From Topomyia yanbarensis (lineage: Eukaryota; Arthropoda; Insecta; Diptera; Culicidae), in contig NC_080670.1 of assembly GCF_030247195.1 (NCBI RefSeq), positions 93,074,161-93,138,160 on the forward strand: a stretch of 64,000 nt of DNA, written 5' to 3'. The notes under the pieces were generated by a model that saw only the letters and a program-made list of their open reading frames with translations, was not told where the DNA came from and did no database searches. The translations under genes were made by a program, and so were the position numbers. The first letter of the stretch is position 1; each line of letters starts with the position of its first letter. Below are positions 21,331-33,779 of the stretch, one piece after another.

Positions 21331-22263
21331 CCGTAAACCGGGGTGACATTGATCACTTTTCGAAGTAATTATTACATATTTTTAGACACAACACATTTTT
21401 TTCAAGTTTAATATTTTTAAACCATGTACTGATGTATGGAGAACAAGATTGGATGGTTTTACCTAAAATTGTCCGCTTACAGCTATTTTTTAAAACATGA
21501 TTTCAAGTTGAAGTCCGTTTTCGTGTTCCGGGGTGACTTTGATAACCTGCATGTTCACCCACATTAAGTTATTGATGTCAATGTTTTTCATTCAAATGTT
21601 TGATTAAACTAATTCTGGAAAGATACTCATTGTTAAATAGATGTTAATTGACATTATACAAAGTATTTAAATGTGCTTAAAATTCGAGTAACCAATATTC
21701 GTATAATTTGTGTCCAACTAGAATAAAAGATTCTGGAGACCTTTAAAACTGCTAAAATTGTTTTAATTCAGTGCTTTATCAATGTACAAAAAGTTTCATT
21801 CATTTTAACACATTAGAATATTGAACAATAAAAAAAATGTTAGGAATTTTAGCTTAAAATAATTTGAAATAATTGCCATCTAGTTTTACAAAAAAATGCA
21901 TTTAAAATAAACAAACTCTTAAAACTAAATTAGGCATATCCCAATCAAAAGGAAAATAAAAACTCGCTTGTAATTAATTACTTTTGCTCAAATCTGAGAA
22001 TTATTTGTTTTATAAAAAATAATCACTTCACGAAGCTTCGTAAAAATAAAGTAAAGTCGAATTTAGGTTTTTTGTAGTTTTTGTACCCAAAAACCGAACA
22101 ATATACTCAAAAAGTATAACAAATCAGTTTTTTATAAGTTTAGAGTAAAAATCATTCTAAATTAAAATGATTCGGTCGACTATTCTGGTTTAATAAGCGA
22201 TCTACGAAAAATGTTTCGAGTGATCAAAGTCACCCCGATGATCAAAGTCACCCCGGTTTACGG
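21331..22263. mobile_element. 933-bp TA-flanked element in copy A RNase H
   Basis: The ends CCGTAAACCGGGGTGACATT and the mirrored GTCACCCCGGTTTACGG are bordered by TA (21329-21330 and 22264-22265). Copy B has the uninterrupted sequence at 46864. The word GGGGTGACTTTGAT recurs internally (about 21537), and the right end has it twice in tandem. The interior is AT-rich without a transposase. It fits a non-autonomous Tc1/mariner-type element. Confidence 0.85.
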
Positions 22264-22265
22264 TA

Positions 22266-22690
22266 ATCTGATAAGATTTTTCAGATAACGTACACAAGGA
22301 CTCACGTATCTTCCCCAGGAAATATGGGAATTGCTTTTTGGGCTTCATCGCACGAAGAGCCTCGATAGAGCTGAGGCTGTCCGAAATGATGAAGTAGTGA
22401 TCTGTGGGCAAAGTGTCGATGCTCCCGAGGGTGTACTGAATTGCAGCAAGTTCTGCGACGTAAACTGAAGCGGGATCATTGAGCTTGAATGAAGCGGTGA
22501 TAGAATTATTGAAGATACCGAAGCCAGTAGACCCATCGAGATTTGATCCGTCAGTGTAGAACATTTTGTCACAGTCGACTTCTCGAAATTTATTATAAAA
22601 TATATTGGGGATCACTTGCAGGCGTATATGGTCCGGGATTCCACGAATCTCTTCCTTCATGGATGTGTCGAAGAATACAGTAGAATCAGA
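22266..22690 (-). pseudogene. RNase H N-terminal part (copy A)
   Basis: The frame shows the RNase H core: MFYTDGSNLDGSTGFGIF (first Asp), the YVAELAAIQYTLG Glu box and FIISDSLSSIEALRA (third Asp). The domain lies downstream of RT, as in I-type elements, where it is thought to remove the RNA template. It is disrupted at its C-terminal side by the 933-bp insertion. Confidence 0.85.
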
Positions 22691-22695
22691 AGTAT

Positions 22696-24060
22696 CTAGG
22701 AAACGAACACGGGAGTATATGAAGAAGGATTAATGTTCTGTGCCATGTAGTCGAAGTACAAAGACATAAATCGGGTTTGAGAATTAAGCTCAAGGAGCCT
22801 CTCGAAGTTTTCAATCACCAACGGGTTCAGAATGTCGCATCGGATGAGCAATCGATATGAGAGTTCCCAAAATCGATTTTTTAGCGGAAGAACGCCCGCC
22901 AGCACTTCGAGACTCATCGTATGGGTCGAGTGTATGCAACCCAAGGCAATGCGCAAGCAACGATACTGGATTCTCTCCAGTTTGATGAAGTGTATGTTCG
23001 CAGCGGAGCGGAAACAGAAACACCCGTACTCCATCACCGACAATATCGTTGTTTGGTACAACCTGATCAGGTCTCCTGGGTGGGCACCCCACCATGTTCC
23101 AGTCATTATTCGGAGAAAATTGATCCTTTGTTGGCATTTCTGTTTCAGATACCTAATGTGACATCCCCAGGTACCTTTAGAGTCGAACCAGACCCCGAGA
23201 TATTTGAAAGTTGAAACCTGAGCAATAGTTTGACACATTAATTGAAGCTGTAGTTGCGCCGGCTCATGCTTCCTAGAAAAAATAACCAATTCAGTTTTCT
23301 CCGTGGAGAACTGAATACCCAGCTGAAGAGCCCAAGCAGACAAATTGTCCAAGGTATCTTGTAATGGTCCTTGCAAGTCGGCAACTTTGGGCCCTGTAAC
23401 AGAGACCACCCCGTCGTCTGCAAGTTGCCTTAGCGTGCAGGAATTGGCAAGACAATCGTCAATGTCATTCACGTAAAAATTGTAGAGTAGGGGACTTAGA
23501 CATGAGCCATGCGAGAAATGCATGTGCTTTTCAGACAACAGGTTTAGCAAAAAGTTATTTAAAATTGGTGGAAGACCATGCTGGTGCAGCTTCTCTGACA
23601 GAATATTGATAGAAACAGAATCAAAAGCCCCCTTAATATCCAAGAAGACTGATGCCATCTGCTTTTTGTTAGCATAGGCCATTTGGATTTCTGTTGAAAG
23701 CAACGCAAGGCAATCGTTCGTCCCTTTGCCTTTGCGGAAGCCAAATTGTGTATCTGACAGTAAGCCATTTGCTTCAACCCAATTGCCGAGGCGACACAAG
23801 ATCATTTTCTCGAACAATTTCCAAATACAGGACAGCATTGCAATCGGTCGATACGAGTTGTGGTCGGAGGCTGGTTTTCCTGGTTTTTGGATGGCGATGA
23901 CCTTCACTTGCCTCCAATCGTGTGGGACAATGTTACCCTCAAGAAACTTGTTAAATAAATTCAACAAGCGCGTTTTTGCAGTATCAGGCAGATTCTTCAG
24001 CAAGTTGAATTTGATTCTGTCTAACCCTGGGGCGTTATTGTTGCATGATGAGAGAGCAAG
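22696..24060 (-). pseudogene. Reverse transcriptase domain (copy A)
   Basis: It contains VKVIAIQKPGKPASDHNSYR, DTQFGFRKGKGTNDCL, the catalytic FLDIKGAFDSVS and the second catalytic box LRQLADDGVVS (LADD rather than YADD). About 15 codons between HFSHG and SCLSPLLYNFYVND are missing compared with copy B, removing the GLPQG motif, so the enzyme is inactive. A TAA codon at 24061-24063 separates it from the endonuclease. Confidence 0.88.
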
Positions 24061-25350
24061 TTAGAACTCCACCATCGAAAAAGGTGTTTCGTTCGCGGTA
24101 TCGTGAGGAGACGCGGCGCGGCACGTTTTCTGTACCGGGACAGAGTCCGGACAGATCTTCTTGGCGAAAGCGAATATCCAACGGTATGAATATTTCACGT
24201 TCTCGTTGGTACTGTTTCCATTACGCATGCGTCGAGCCGTACCCCAAAGAGTGCTCAGCGCTGTTTCTCTCGTTAACCCGTCGACGAACCGGCGCCAAAC
24301 ACTGCGTTTTTTGGCTTTCATTAGACTCTTTATTCGATTTTCTAACGACGCGTACTGTTGATAGCTAGCGGGTAACCCGTCTTCCGAGAAGGCCTTATAT
24401 GCAGTGGACTTTTCCTCGTACAGCTCTGAGCACTCTTTATCCCACCACAGGGTGGGAGACCGTCCATGAGTACTCGCGCTGGGTACTGGTTTAGTCTGAG
24501 CTTGATTCGCACTGTCGAGAATCAAGCCAGCCAACAACCAGTACTCTTCCTCCGGACGAAGTTCTTGAGTGGATTCGATTTTAACGGATATCGCGGTCGC
24601 GAAACTCTTCCAATCAATGTTCCGTGTGAGATCATACGAGACATTGATTGTTTCCGATGGTCTTGAACCGTTAGCAATTGAAATCACGATAGGCAAATGA
24701 TCGCTACCGTGGGGATCAGGGATCACCTTCCACATGCATTCTAACTGTAGCGATGTCGAGCAAAGCGATAAATCCAACGCGCTTGCGTGTGCTGGTGGTG
24801 TAGGAATCCGCGTCATTTCTCCCGTGTTTAAGATGGTCATGTTGAAATTGTCGCAAAGATCTTGGATTGGTGTTGATCTATTATCATCGTGAAGACAGCC
24901 CCATACCGTACCGTGCGAGTTAAAGTCTCCCAGAACTAGCCGCGGTGCCGGTAATGATTCCGTGATATTATAAAGCGTTTGGTGCCCTACCGAGGCTCTA
25001 GGAGGAATGTAGATGGAAGCAATGCAAAGGTCTTTAGCTTTGATTATAACTTGACAAGCGACAATTTCAATGCCTGGTGTCGAAGGGAGGTTAATTCGGT
25101 TGAAAGAATAGCACTTTTTAATCCCCAAAAGTACTCCTCCATAGGGGTTTTCTCGATCCAGACGAATTATATTAAAGTCGTGGAAGTTGAGATTTATATC
25201 GGAAGTTAACCAAGTTTCACATAATGCGAAAGCATCACATTTTAAACTTTTTAGTAAAAATTTAAAGGAATCGATTTTCGGGAGGATACTTCTGCTGTTC
25301 CACTGTAGAACAGTGATCGAATCGGCGACCTCGTTCGATGACTTAGCCAT
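24061..25350 (-). pseudogene. APE-type endonuclease and linker (copy A)
   Basis: An open frame of about 430 codons. ATG at 25350 (MAKSSNEVADSITVLQWNSR) matches the ORF2 start of copy B. Endonuclease landmarks are ITVLQWNSRSI, FALCETWL, YGGVLLGIKK, LVLGDFNSHGT and SDHLPIVI. It ends at a TAA where copy B has a Ser codon, a single-base change. The ORF2 ATG overlaps the ORF1 stop (ATGGCTAA) in the element. Confidence 0.88.
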
Positions 25351-25530
25351 CGAAGGATACGATCGCTGCAAGGAGGGGCCATTTAGTAGTCAACTGCTTC
25401 AAAAAAGTTTGCACTATAGGGAGAAAAAGTATCAGAAGGCTTTTAAGAGGATCAGTAACATTGAAAGCTGTGAGAATTAAGTCCACTATGTCAGAAAATT
25501 TCATTAGTCCGCTACTGGACTGAGTATCTG

Positions 25531-26240
25531 TTTGAAAAAAGGGTCAGACAGTCCAGAAAACTCATATTTACAAATACAAAATTTACTTTCGAAGTTCTAT
25601 TACGGAATTCTATATACGGAAATCTACCAAAGTGTAGATTCTGATGAATATACTACGCAAACGTGATATGTAATTATTCATAATGAATAATAAAAAAACT
25701 TTCAAAAATTTCACATGCATGACATAACATTTCATGCCCAATATTTATAGAGCCTGAAGCGCTGCAACCAATGGGACAAAAACTTGTACCCAAGAGCTTG
25801 AATAGAAAACTTCTAGTTTTCAATTTCAGCTTCACGCACAGAATCGAATGGATTTTTTAAATTGATTGGAAATCTTGAGTTTTCATGAGAAAATCGTGAA
25901 CAATTTCCCCAAAACAACATATTTTCCATCTGTAAAAATTATACCCTACGTTTTGATACAATTTTTATTTTATTCGGAACTTTCAGACCGCGAGAAAACG
26001 TATTACCTACATTATAGCAAAAATGGAAAATTTTCGTGGAAAATGTGGAAATTTTTCTCAAAAATGTTGCGGAATGTACTCCTTATGGTACATAATGAAC
26101 TTTTATATATGAAAAAGTATATGTCACCGCTTTGATTTTTTAGATAATTACTAAAGAAAACCGGGAAAATGATTTTTTCTTCACTCCAGGGCATAACTCT
26201 CGAAAAATCTTGAGAATTTTCCAAATATTTTTTCACCAAA
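25531..26240. other. Non-coding, AT-rich
   Basis: No gene or element edges were recognised up to the assembly gap. Confidence 0.4.
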
Positions 26241-26740
26241 NNNNNNNNNNNNNNNNNNNNNNNNNNNNNNNNNNNNNNNNNNNNNNNNNNNNNNNNNNNN
26301 NNNNNNNNNNNNNNNNNNNNNNNNNNNNNNNNNNNNNNNNNNNNNNNNNNNNNNNNNNNNNNNNNNNNNNNNNNNNNNNNNNNNNNNNNNNNNNNNNNNN
26401 NNNNNNNNNNNNNNNNNNNNNNNNNNNNNNNNNNNNNNNNNNNNNNNNNNNNNNNNNNNNNNNNNNNNNNNNNNNNNNNNNNNNNNNNNNNNNNNNNNNN
26501 NNNNNNNNNNNNNNNNNNNNNNNNNNNNNNNNNNNNNNNNNNNNNNNNNNNNNNNNNNNNNNNNNNNNNNNNNNNNNNNNNNNNNNNNNNNNNNNNNNNN
26601 NNNNNNNNNNNNNNNNNNNNNNNNNNNNNNNNNNNNNNNNNNNNNNNNNNNNNNNNNNNNNNNNNNNNNNNNNNNNNNNNNNNNNNNNNNNNNNNNNNNN
26701 NNNNNNNNNNNNNNNNNNNNNNNNNNNNNNNNNNNNNNNN
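26241..26740. other. Assembly gap of exactly 500 N
   Basis: Five hundred N, a round figure that probably stands for a gap of unknown size. Anything spanning it, including the arrangement between flanks, is unproven. Confidence 1.
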
Positions 26741-28020
26741 TAAAGGTAAATGTTTGTTTTATGATTTTAGTACTATTTCGCAATTGAAAAAGTTATCAAA
26801 TAAAGTCAAATTAAGATAAAAAGTTTAAAGCATTCGAAACTATCGGCTATTGTCAGTACATCGCAGGTGGATACTCATCTGACCGCGTCCGACCGTTGGT
26901 TTGAGAGCAATTTGAAAATTGTAGTTTTTACATAATTTTGGTGCTTTTTATAAAGCATTATAAGAAACTATAAGTCTTATTTAACTGAATCGCCTGCTAA
27001 GATTTCTTATCAGTTTCGTAAATTGTTTACTGTTTGTAATAGTCATAAATTTTCGATGAAAAACCCTCACCTCCCTCCCTCCTCACCTTTTCAAACCAGC
27101 GGTGGAACTTGTAGATGAAGAACAAAAAGTCATCGAGGAATGTTAACGTTACACACTTTTCTTTAGTATAAAGTACACTTCCGAAAAAAAGTTTTTTATT
27201 ACTTTTGTTCATAGTTGATAAACTGAAAGTGCTTTTTCAGCACAAAATCGTCATCTCCACAACCATTTCGGCCAGTGCAAAAACACCCAACCTCCCACCG
27301 TTGGCAATCAGCGACTACGACAAAAACGACACAGCACTGCAATTTTGTTTTTGTTTCGTACTTTTTCATATATGTTTTTACTATGCTTTACCTGTTCACT
27401 CATAATTATTGATTATTTTAGTTTCCTTTGAAAAAGGCCGCCAAATGCGGTCGAAACGTCGGGCAGTTTTAAAAACAATTCGTTTGCTCAAGCTAAATTG
27501 ACTTTCTCAAAATCCGTAAATATTCACAGATAACATAACAAGTTTTGGAATGGTCATCAATAAAACAAGGTAATGTATGTATTGTCTCCAATGTACAAAT
27601 ATAATTTAGAAAATTATATTTGTTAGAAAATCGTCCTACTAATGTTACTATAGCTACCATTCACAATGGTTTCATTTAGGTTGAGTTTTTGAAGAAATAT
27701 TAGAAGAAAACAAATTTCACACTGTTAAGTGGATTTTTTATGAAAAATGTGCCCAAGATCAAATATTTAAGCTTCTCTTGAATAATAATTGCAAAACAAT
27801 ATATAGAACAGCAGAAAATAATTTTGTCCAGGTTTTCGGCCTAGTTACCCCATGCGCCGTCTACTGCATGGCCCTAGTTTTCGTGACATTGTCTTGTTAG
27901 ATCAGCCTATTAACGTACTTGATTTCGTTGTTCGCCGAAGTAACTCAACAAAGAGGTTTTCGTTAAAGGCTTTCGTCTTCCACTTTAGCTTGCCGCCCGT
28001 CCTTCTTCGTGCTGCAGCAG
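26741..28020. other. Non-coding; one Penelope-like word
   Basis: No protein gene was recognised. At about 27447-27470 a short stem CCGC/GCGG is followed by CGAAACGTCGGGC. This resembles words found near the ends of Penelope-like elements, but nothing else of such an element is visible. Confidence 0.35.
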
Positions 28021-29900
28021 GGTTCTATTGAGGGATTCCATGAGAAACCGGCCGACCGCAAAAAATGACCATCGTCGATTCGAACGAAACTTTGCAGGTG
28101 TGTTCGCTGTATGAATCTCCATGATATTCTCTGGCAATTGGAATATTTTGATACAAGAGTAATTTTTCAAAAGGGCGTAAACGTTTCTACGTGTACGAAT
28201 TTCAAATTTTTTTTGTTCGATTACTGTATTTTATACAGCAAAACTATCCTAGAACGAGTTACAGGGAATGAATACTTCTGTCTGAAAAAAATATACACTG
28301 AAAAAAATGCGTCATTTTTCAAAAAAACAAAAATTTATGATAAAAATTTAAATTGCGAAAAAACCCATTTTTTTAAATTTTTTTATATTTTGTTACCAAA
28401 AACCTAAAGAGAAAAGAAACATTTTGATTGTGATTGCATGATGGAGAAAAAAATCGGAAAAAAGTTTTTCTAACAATAACTTCGTACATGTTTTTAAATT
28501 TCATACTAATTGACATACAAAATTGTAATTCTATTACAGAATATAATTCTAAGCACCATTTAAAATCAAAATGCATTTAACAAAAATCTTTCAAAATGCG
28601 ATAGTTTTCGAGATATTTGAAATTTTGCTACTTAAAAAACAATTTTCGTGTAATTATGCTCTTTTTAAAAGTTATTCGCGTTACCCCATCAAAAAATGTC
28701 AAAAATTTAATGTTTATCGTTTAAAAGACGTAAAAGCAACTTTTTAGTGTATTTGAATCATGGAGAAGCTTTCAATAAAAAAGTTTTCCTAACAACAACT
28801 TTCGACCTTTTTTTATAATTCTTACTATTTGCAGTCAAAAATGCTTTATGTAACTTTAAAATGTTTCACAATATCGCCTTGATGTCAAAGAGAAAGTTGC
28901 AGGAAAGTTTACGGGCCTTTTGAAAAACCTATTATTGTCGATGGAGAATGCGACTAACTTATGAAAAGGTCGTAATAAAACAAAATAATTGTGTTGTTAA
29001 AACAAAAGTTAAAATATCTCGAGAACTACTACATTTTAGAAAAAAATTTGTTAAAAGCATTTCGATTTAAAATGGCGTTAAGAATCATATTCAAAAAGAA
29101 AATTGTATTTTTGACTGCAAATAGTAAGAATTATAAAAAAATGTCAAAAGTTGTTGTTAGGAAAACTTTTTATTGAAAGCTTCTCCATGATCCAAATACA
29201 CTAAAAAGGTTGCTTTTACGTCTTTAAAACGATAAACATTAAATTTTTGACATTTTTTGATGGGGTAACGCGAATAAATTTTTAAAAGAGCATAATTACA
29301 CGAATTAATTGTTTTTGAAGGAGCAAAATTTCAAATATCTCAAAAACTATCGCATTTTGGAATATTTTTGTTAAATGCATTTTGATTTTAAATGGTGCTT
29401 AGAATTATATTCTGTAATAGAATTACAATTTTGTATGTCTATTAGTATGAAATTTAAAAACATGTACGAAGTTATTGTTAGGAAAACTTTTTTAATGATT
29501 TTTTCTCCATCATGTAATCACATTCAAAATGTTTCTTTTCTCTTTAGATTTTTGGTAACAAAATATAAAAAATTTAAAAAAATGGGTTTTTTCGCAATTT
29601 AAATTTTTTTCATAAATTTGTTTTTTTTGAAAAATGACACAACATTTTTTTCAGTGTATATTTTTTTCAGACAGAAGTATTCATTCCCTGTAACTCGTTC
29701 TAGGATAGTTTTACTGTATAAAATACAGTAATCGAAATTTGAAATTCATACACGTAGAAACGTTTACGGCCTTTTGAAAAGTTGCTCTTGAGTCAAAATA
29801 ATCTGATTACCTGTGGAAAATATTTAGTCTTGCATGACGGTGAAACGTGTAAAGTTTCATTGGAAACTAAGATGGTCGGTCACGATTTTAAAGATTTTCG
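28021..29900. repeat. Long foldback repeat, about 1.9 kb
   Basis: The core 28144-29800 is a strong inverted repeat centred near 28972. Examples are the GTTACAGGGAATGAATACTT block at about 28259 and its mirror at about 29680, and mirrored 67- and 75-codon frames at 28373-28576 (minus) and 29375-29602 (plus). Weaker mirror similarity continues outwards to about 28040 and 29880 (AAAGTTTC..GATGGTC on both sides). The frames are by-products of the palindrome. A transcript would fold into a hairpin of over 700 bp. Confidence 0.8.
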
Positions 29901-30267
29901 GACGGATCTTCGTGGAATTCCTATTGGCCGATGCGGTTGCGAATCGCATGGGATACTTCTCTCACACTCTCCAGTCCATTTTCACCGTCAGTCAAGGACT
30001 ACAGAATGTGGCGAAATTTCTCTCGGTACCGATATCCGTTTCGTGAACCATTAAGCTCCTAGCTCCTCGCTTGTTATAGTCCTCGGAGGTTGAGCTGGCC
30101 TCCACAACGTGCCGACTGGTAGGTGTCGAGTCTGCAGCGAATTTTCACTACAAGGAAATATTTTCACAAGATAACTTTTGCAAATGAAACTTTGAGAGTT
30201 TCATTTTAAATATTAGGCATATTTTTGTTTAACATATTAATTTTTTTCAAATTTCTCCAAAATATTT
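29901..30267. other. Non-coding flank of the foldback
   Basis: No gene was recognised. A short open frame at 29782-30054 overlaps the outer foldback arm and has no family resemblance. Confidence 0.35.
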
Positions 30268-30328
30268 CGGGGGGGGGGGGGGGGGGGGGTTCGTCCCCAA
30301 AAAAACCCCCCGCTGCTACGCCACTGAA
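30268..30328. mobile_element. Possible hAT terminus remnant with G tract
   Basis: A run of about 22 G, then CCCC words and CTACGCCACTG. GC-rich ends closing with ACGCCACTG (reverse CAGTGGCGT) are common in hAT elements. The matching other end was not found. The homopolymer length is likely to be inaccurate. Confidence 0.35.
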
Positions 30329-30329
30329 T

Positions 30330-30786
30330 CGAACATAATTAAAGAATACATTAATTTTGTTTATGATCCACTTTTCGTAACGTAAGAACGTGATTGTTCA
30401 AGAATTCATGGTATTGTATTTTGGTAACAATTTCTTTTCCGTGTACATTCCAACTCATACTCTTTCTGAACTTCAGTTTTCCAGACCTTGCCTTCACTTA
30501 CCGAATGGTCGATATGTTACGAAAACTTGTATACTGTAACCATAAGCATATAAGCACTGAGAAGCTAGCATGGGAAACACCTCTTCTCAGTGGAAGGAGT
30601 GCGAAAATGTATTTTGCTTGTTTTGACTGACGTTGATTCAGTCGTACGCTCTGTTTCACTCTCTAGTCTAGTGAGTATAGCTTTCAAAGAAACAAAGTAT
30701 CGGAAAAAGATACCCACATAAACGGCATAAATTATGTATACCGGTCTGGTCGTACATAAGCATTCAGACAAACGACAAAAAATACA
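30330..30786. other. Non-coding, nothing recognised
   Basis: No supported gene or element was seen. Confidence 0.4.
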
Positions 30787-30788
30787 TA

Positions 30789-31739
30789 GGGGAGAGTGAG
30801 GACACTTGATCCTTGGGGATATTTGATTCCCTGGCCATATCTCCTAATCTATACGCACAAAGTTATCACAATATAAAAAGAAATTGAAGCATTTGGTCGT
30901 TTATGATGTTTAAAAAACAAAGCTGATGTATTATATTAGGTTTGGAAAAGTTGTATAATATTTCAGAAATAAGTGTTTAAATCAATCTCGAAGATCTTTT
31001 CACAATTTTTTTGAACGGTTGTATGAGAACGTCGAAATAATTATTTATGAATATTTTCAAGTACTTACTTTTTATGGGATTTTGCCTAGAAAAACACGTT
31101 TTTTCGAATAAAAAGTTTCACAGCGCAAACAAAAAAAAATTTGTTCCCCTCATACAACAGGCATCTTTGATCCCTGGAACACTGGGTATTCTTGATCCCT
31201 ATCATTAATTTTCTCAAGCACTTTCGAAATGTATATAAATAGAAGAACATCATTTTCATAATGTACCTGGCACTATTAATTGATCTAAGATGTTTTTTCC
31301 GTGAACAAATCATGATATAAGTTATTGAAAGTTGGAAAAGCCAGTTAAACAGCACTGATTTACCGTAAATGCTTGTCTTGACTTTCTACTGTGGTTAAAG
31401 TATGTCATGCATCTAAAAAGGTAGTATCATCAGTTAATTTGTCAGGACAGGTGGTTAACTGAACTTTCGTGTCTATAGGTCATAGTGTGCTTTGTTTCTT
31501 TAGCCCTAGTAGGCGGGGGATCAAATTACCACACGTTTTCACAAAAACCTCGTTTAGACATGATTTTCAAAACTGTTCATATTACTGACAGGACATAGTA
31601 TTCGGATTGACACATTATTCATAGCTCTTACAATTCGAATTGACTACAAGATGACGAATTTTGCAATTAAAATTTTTATTTCGTTGAAAAGTTATTAGAA
31701 AAAAAAACAAAAGTGGGATCAAGCGTACGCACTCTCCCC
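30789..31739. mobile_element. 951-bp TA-flanked element
   Basis: The ends GGGGAGAGTGAGGACACTTG and the mirrored CGCACTCTCCCC are flanked by TA (30787-30788 and 31740-31741). TTGATCC occurs just inside both ends (30807; mirrored GGGATCAA at 31716) and again internally (about 31170, 31190 and 31517). It has the same architecture as the element at 21331: G-rich ends, TTGATC subterminal words and an AT-rich interior without transposase. Confidence 0.8.
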
Positions 31740-31871
31740 TATAGGAAAGGTGCAAACAACAGTGGCATGCAAATACCCGTTGCAGCCTTGCTACGGGTAT
31801 CGTAGAGTACAGAGTGTACACATATATGAATCGAAGTGTTGATAAAGTAATATTTTATACTCAATGCCAAT

Positions 31872-33771
31872 TAGGGTTCGTCGCGGTTGCGGTAATTACC
31901 GCAACCGCGCAGTATTTACCGCACCCGCACCGCAAAATCTGCGGTGCAGTGAGACACTTTTTCCTGAAGATGCGGTGCGGGGAAGAGCTTTTACCGCGCG
32001 GTTTTATCGCAACCGCACCGCAAAAAAATAATTGATGAAGTGATAACTTTGATTATTCTAAATTGATAAACAGATTGCTATAATGAAAGAAAATCTAGCT
32101 GTGTCCGACATATTTTGACGCTATTATTTTTACGACATATTTTGGACTAGTTATTTTATACTTCTAAGTATAACTTCACAAACTAACCATTTCAAATACA
32201 TAAAATGCAAGATCCAAATAGAGACAAAATTATTAGATCATTTAAAAACAATAAAATTTTACTCTTAAATCCAATTTAAAAGAGCATCACTTCTTTCGAT
32301 TTCTGTTGGAAATCGTGGAATTATGAATCGTTTTCGATATCAATTTTTCAACTGTGAATTTTGACTAATTTAAAGGAATTAGAGATGAACTAATTATGCT
32401 GGGACTTAAGCACAACACAAAGAATATAATTATCTTCATCAAATCAAACGAATTTGGAGTAATTGGCAGTATAGGATACAAATGTACGAAGGCGTCCAGA
32501 ATAAGGAGGTCCAAATTAGGATGACTACTCTATCATTCGTTCATCAACATTGTATTTCTATCTTCTTTGATTGCTGTGCAAATTCAATGTGAATTTTTCT
32601 GTAGTCAATTTTATTGGACTCTTTCTCAAAAAGTATGCTACATAACTTTTTTTCGCGTACTTCCATTCAAATTTACTATAATTTTCTACCAAATTAAGTC
32701 CTAATATTTTTAAGTTAAGACTATTTTGTAGCTTTTTTGATGCTTTTGTTGCCAAATACCACATAGTTTGACTCCCGTTCACTTCAATTGAAGTTTTTGC
32801 CATTGGCTCTTTGGGAAAATATTAGAGGAATATATATTAAATGCTAGAACGTTCGAACTAGCCTTTAGAAAATTACACTTCATTCATTTTTAAAGGGAGC
32901 AATCTTAGTTTTTGAATGAAAATACATCTGTTTCTTAAAGAATGCGGAAGCTAGAGTTTTGGGATATTTTGTCCGTAAAACCCCCTATTTTTAAAAATCA
33001 TTTCTGCTGTATGCTACAAATCATACGTTTTTTGCAGTTTTTCTAATGTTCAATAATTCTGTGCCGGTTGAGACCGGAGTCCTGATTAGATGTAATGTAC
33101 AGAGCAATTTTTTTTCGTCAAATATGGCGTTGTTCTTATTAATGAAATACAATATGTTTTTATTTCACTGTATTGGAATATATGCGCTACTATATAGAAG
33201 TACTGGTATTTCGACTTTAATTTTTTTTGTGAAATTCCTTTCAGAATGAAAGGTGGTTTACTACGTAAATGCGAAAATCATTCATTTCATTTTGATATGT
33301 CAAAAACATTGAAAATATGAAAATTTAAAGAAAAAAATTGCAACCTTATTTCTTATTACATTTTTATTCCACATTTTTCAATTAACTGAAGGGTTGCTAA
33401 ACTAAAAGTTTTCCTATTACTGCAGTAGAACGTTTTTGAATGTATAATGTTTGCCTTAAAATGTACGGAATTTTATTAAAAGAAAATGCAAAAAGTGATT
33501 GTTTTCATAAACATTACATTCTGAGGAGTCTCTTAAAGTTAAATTTCGTGTGAATAAGAATAACATTTTATTATATATGGTTACACAAATGTACAGTTTT
33601 TCAACACTATTTTTAAAAATATAAAAATTTTACCGCATTAACCGCATTACCGCGCAGTGCGGTGCGGTAAATAAAGTGCGGTTGCAGTAAGCGGTGCGGT
33701 TTTATTATTTTATTGCGGTTGCGGTGCGGACAATCCATTTACCGCCCACATCCGCACCACGACGAACCCTA
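31872..33771. mobile_element. 1.9-kb hAT-like element with GCGGT-rich ends
   Basis: Inverted ends TAGGGTTCGTCG (31872) and CGACGAACCCTA (to 33771) are flanked by an exact 8-bp duplication ATGCCAAT (31864-31871 and 33772-33779), the hAT signature. About 150 bp inside each end are dense GCGGT/ACCGC repeats. The interior is AT-rich with no transposase frame, so it is non-autonomous. A partial second copy lies at 34705-34982. Confidence 0.88.
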
Positions 33772-33779
33772 ATGCCAAT

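Larger units (their letters stand above)
20608..25530 (-). mobile_element. Non-LTR retrotransposon copy A, 5'-truncated
   Basis: On the minus strand it runs from the end of ORF1 (about 25530), through endonuclease, RT and RNase H, to a 3' UTR ending in T7 (20608-20614). Its 3' end matches copy B (CGTTTATTTGATAGGCAC against TTGTTTATTTGATAAGGCAC). ORF2 is broken by a nonsense codon at 24061, an in-frame loss in the RT, a frameshift near 22700 and a 933-bp TA element in RNase H. Domain order APE-RT-RNase H places it with I/Loner-like elements. Confidence 0.88.

Noticed and set aside
26181..26783. Long open frames of 177-200 codons across 26241-26740
   Set aside because: They consist of N and carry no information.
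28373..29602. Two divergent short genes with near-identical products (MHFDFKWCLEL...)
   Set aside because: Both frames lie in mirrored arms of a foldback repeat, and no family resemblance was found. They are by-products of the palindrome.
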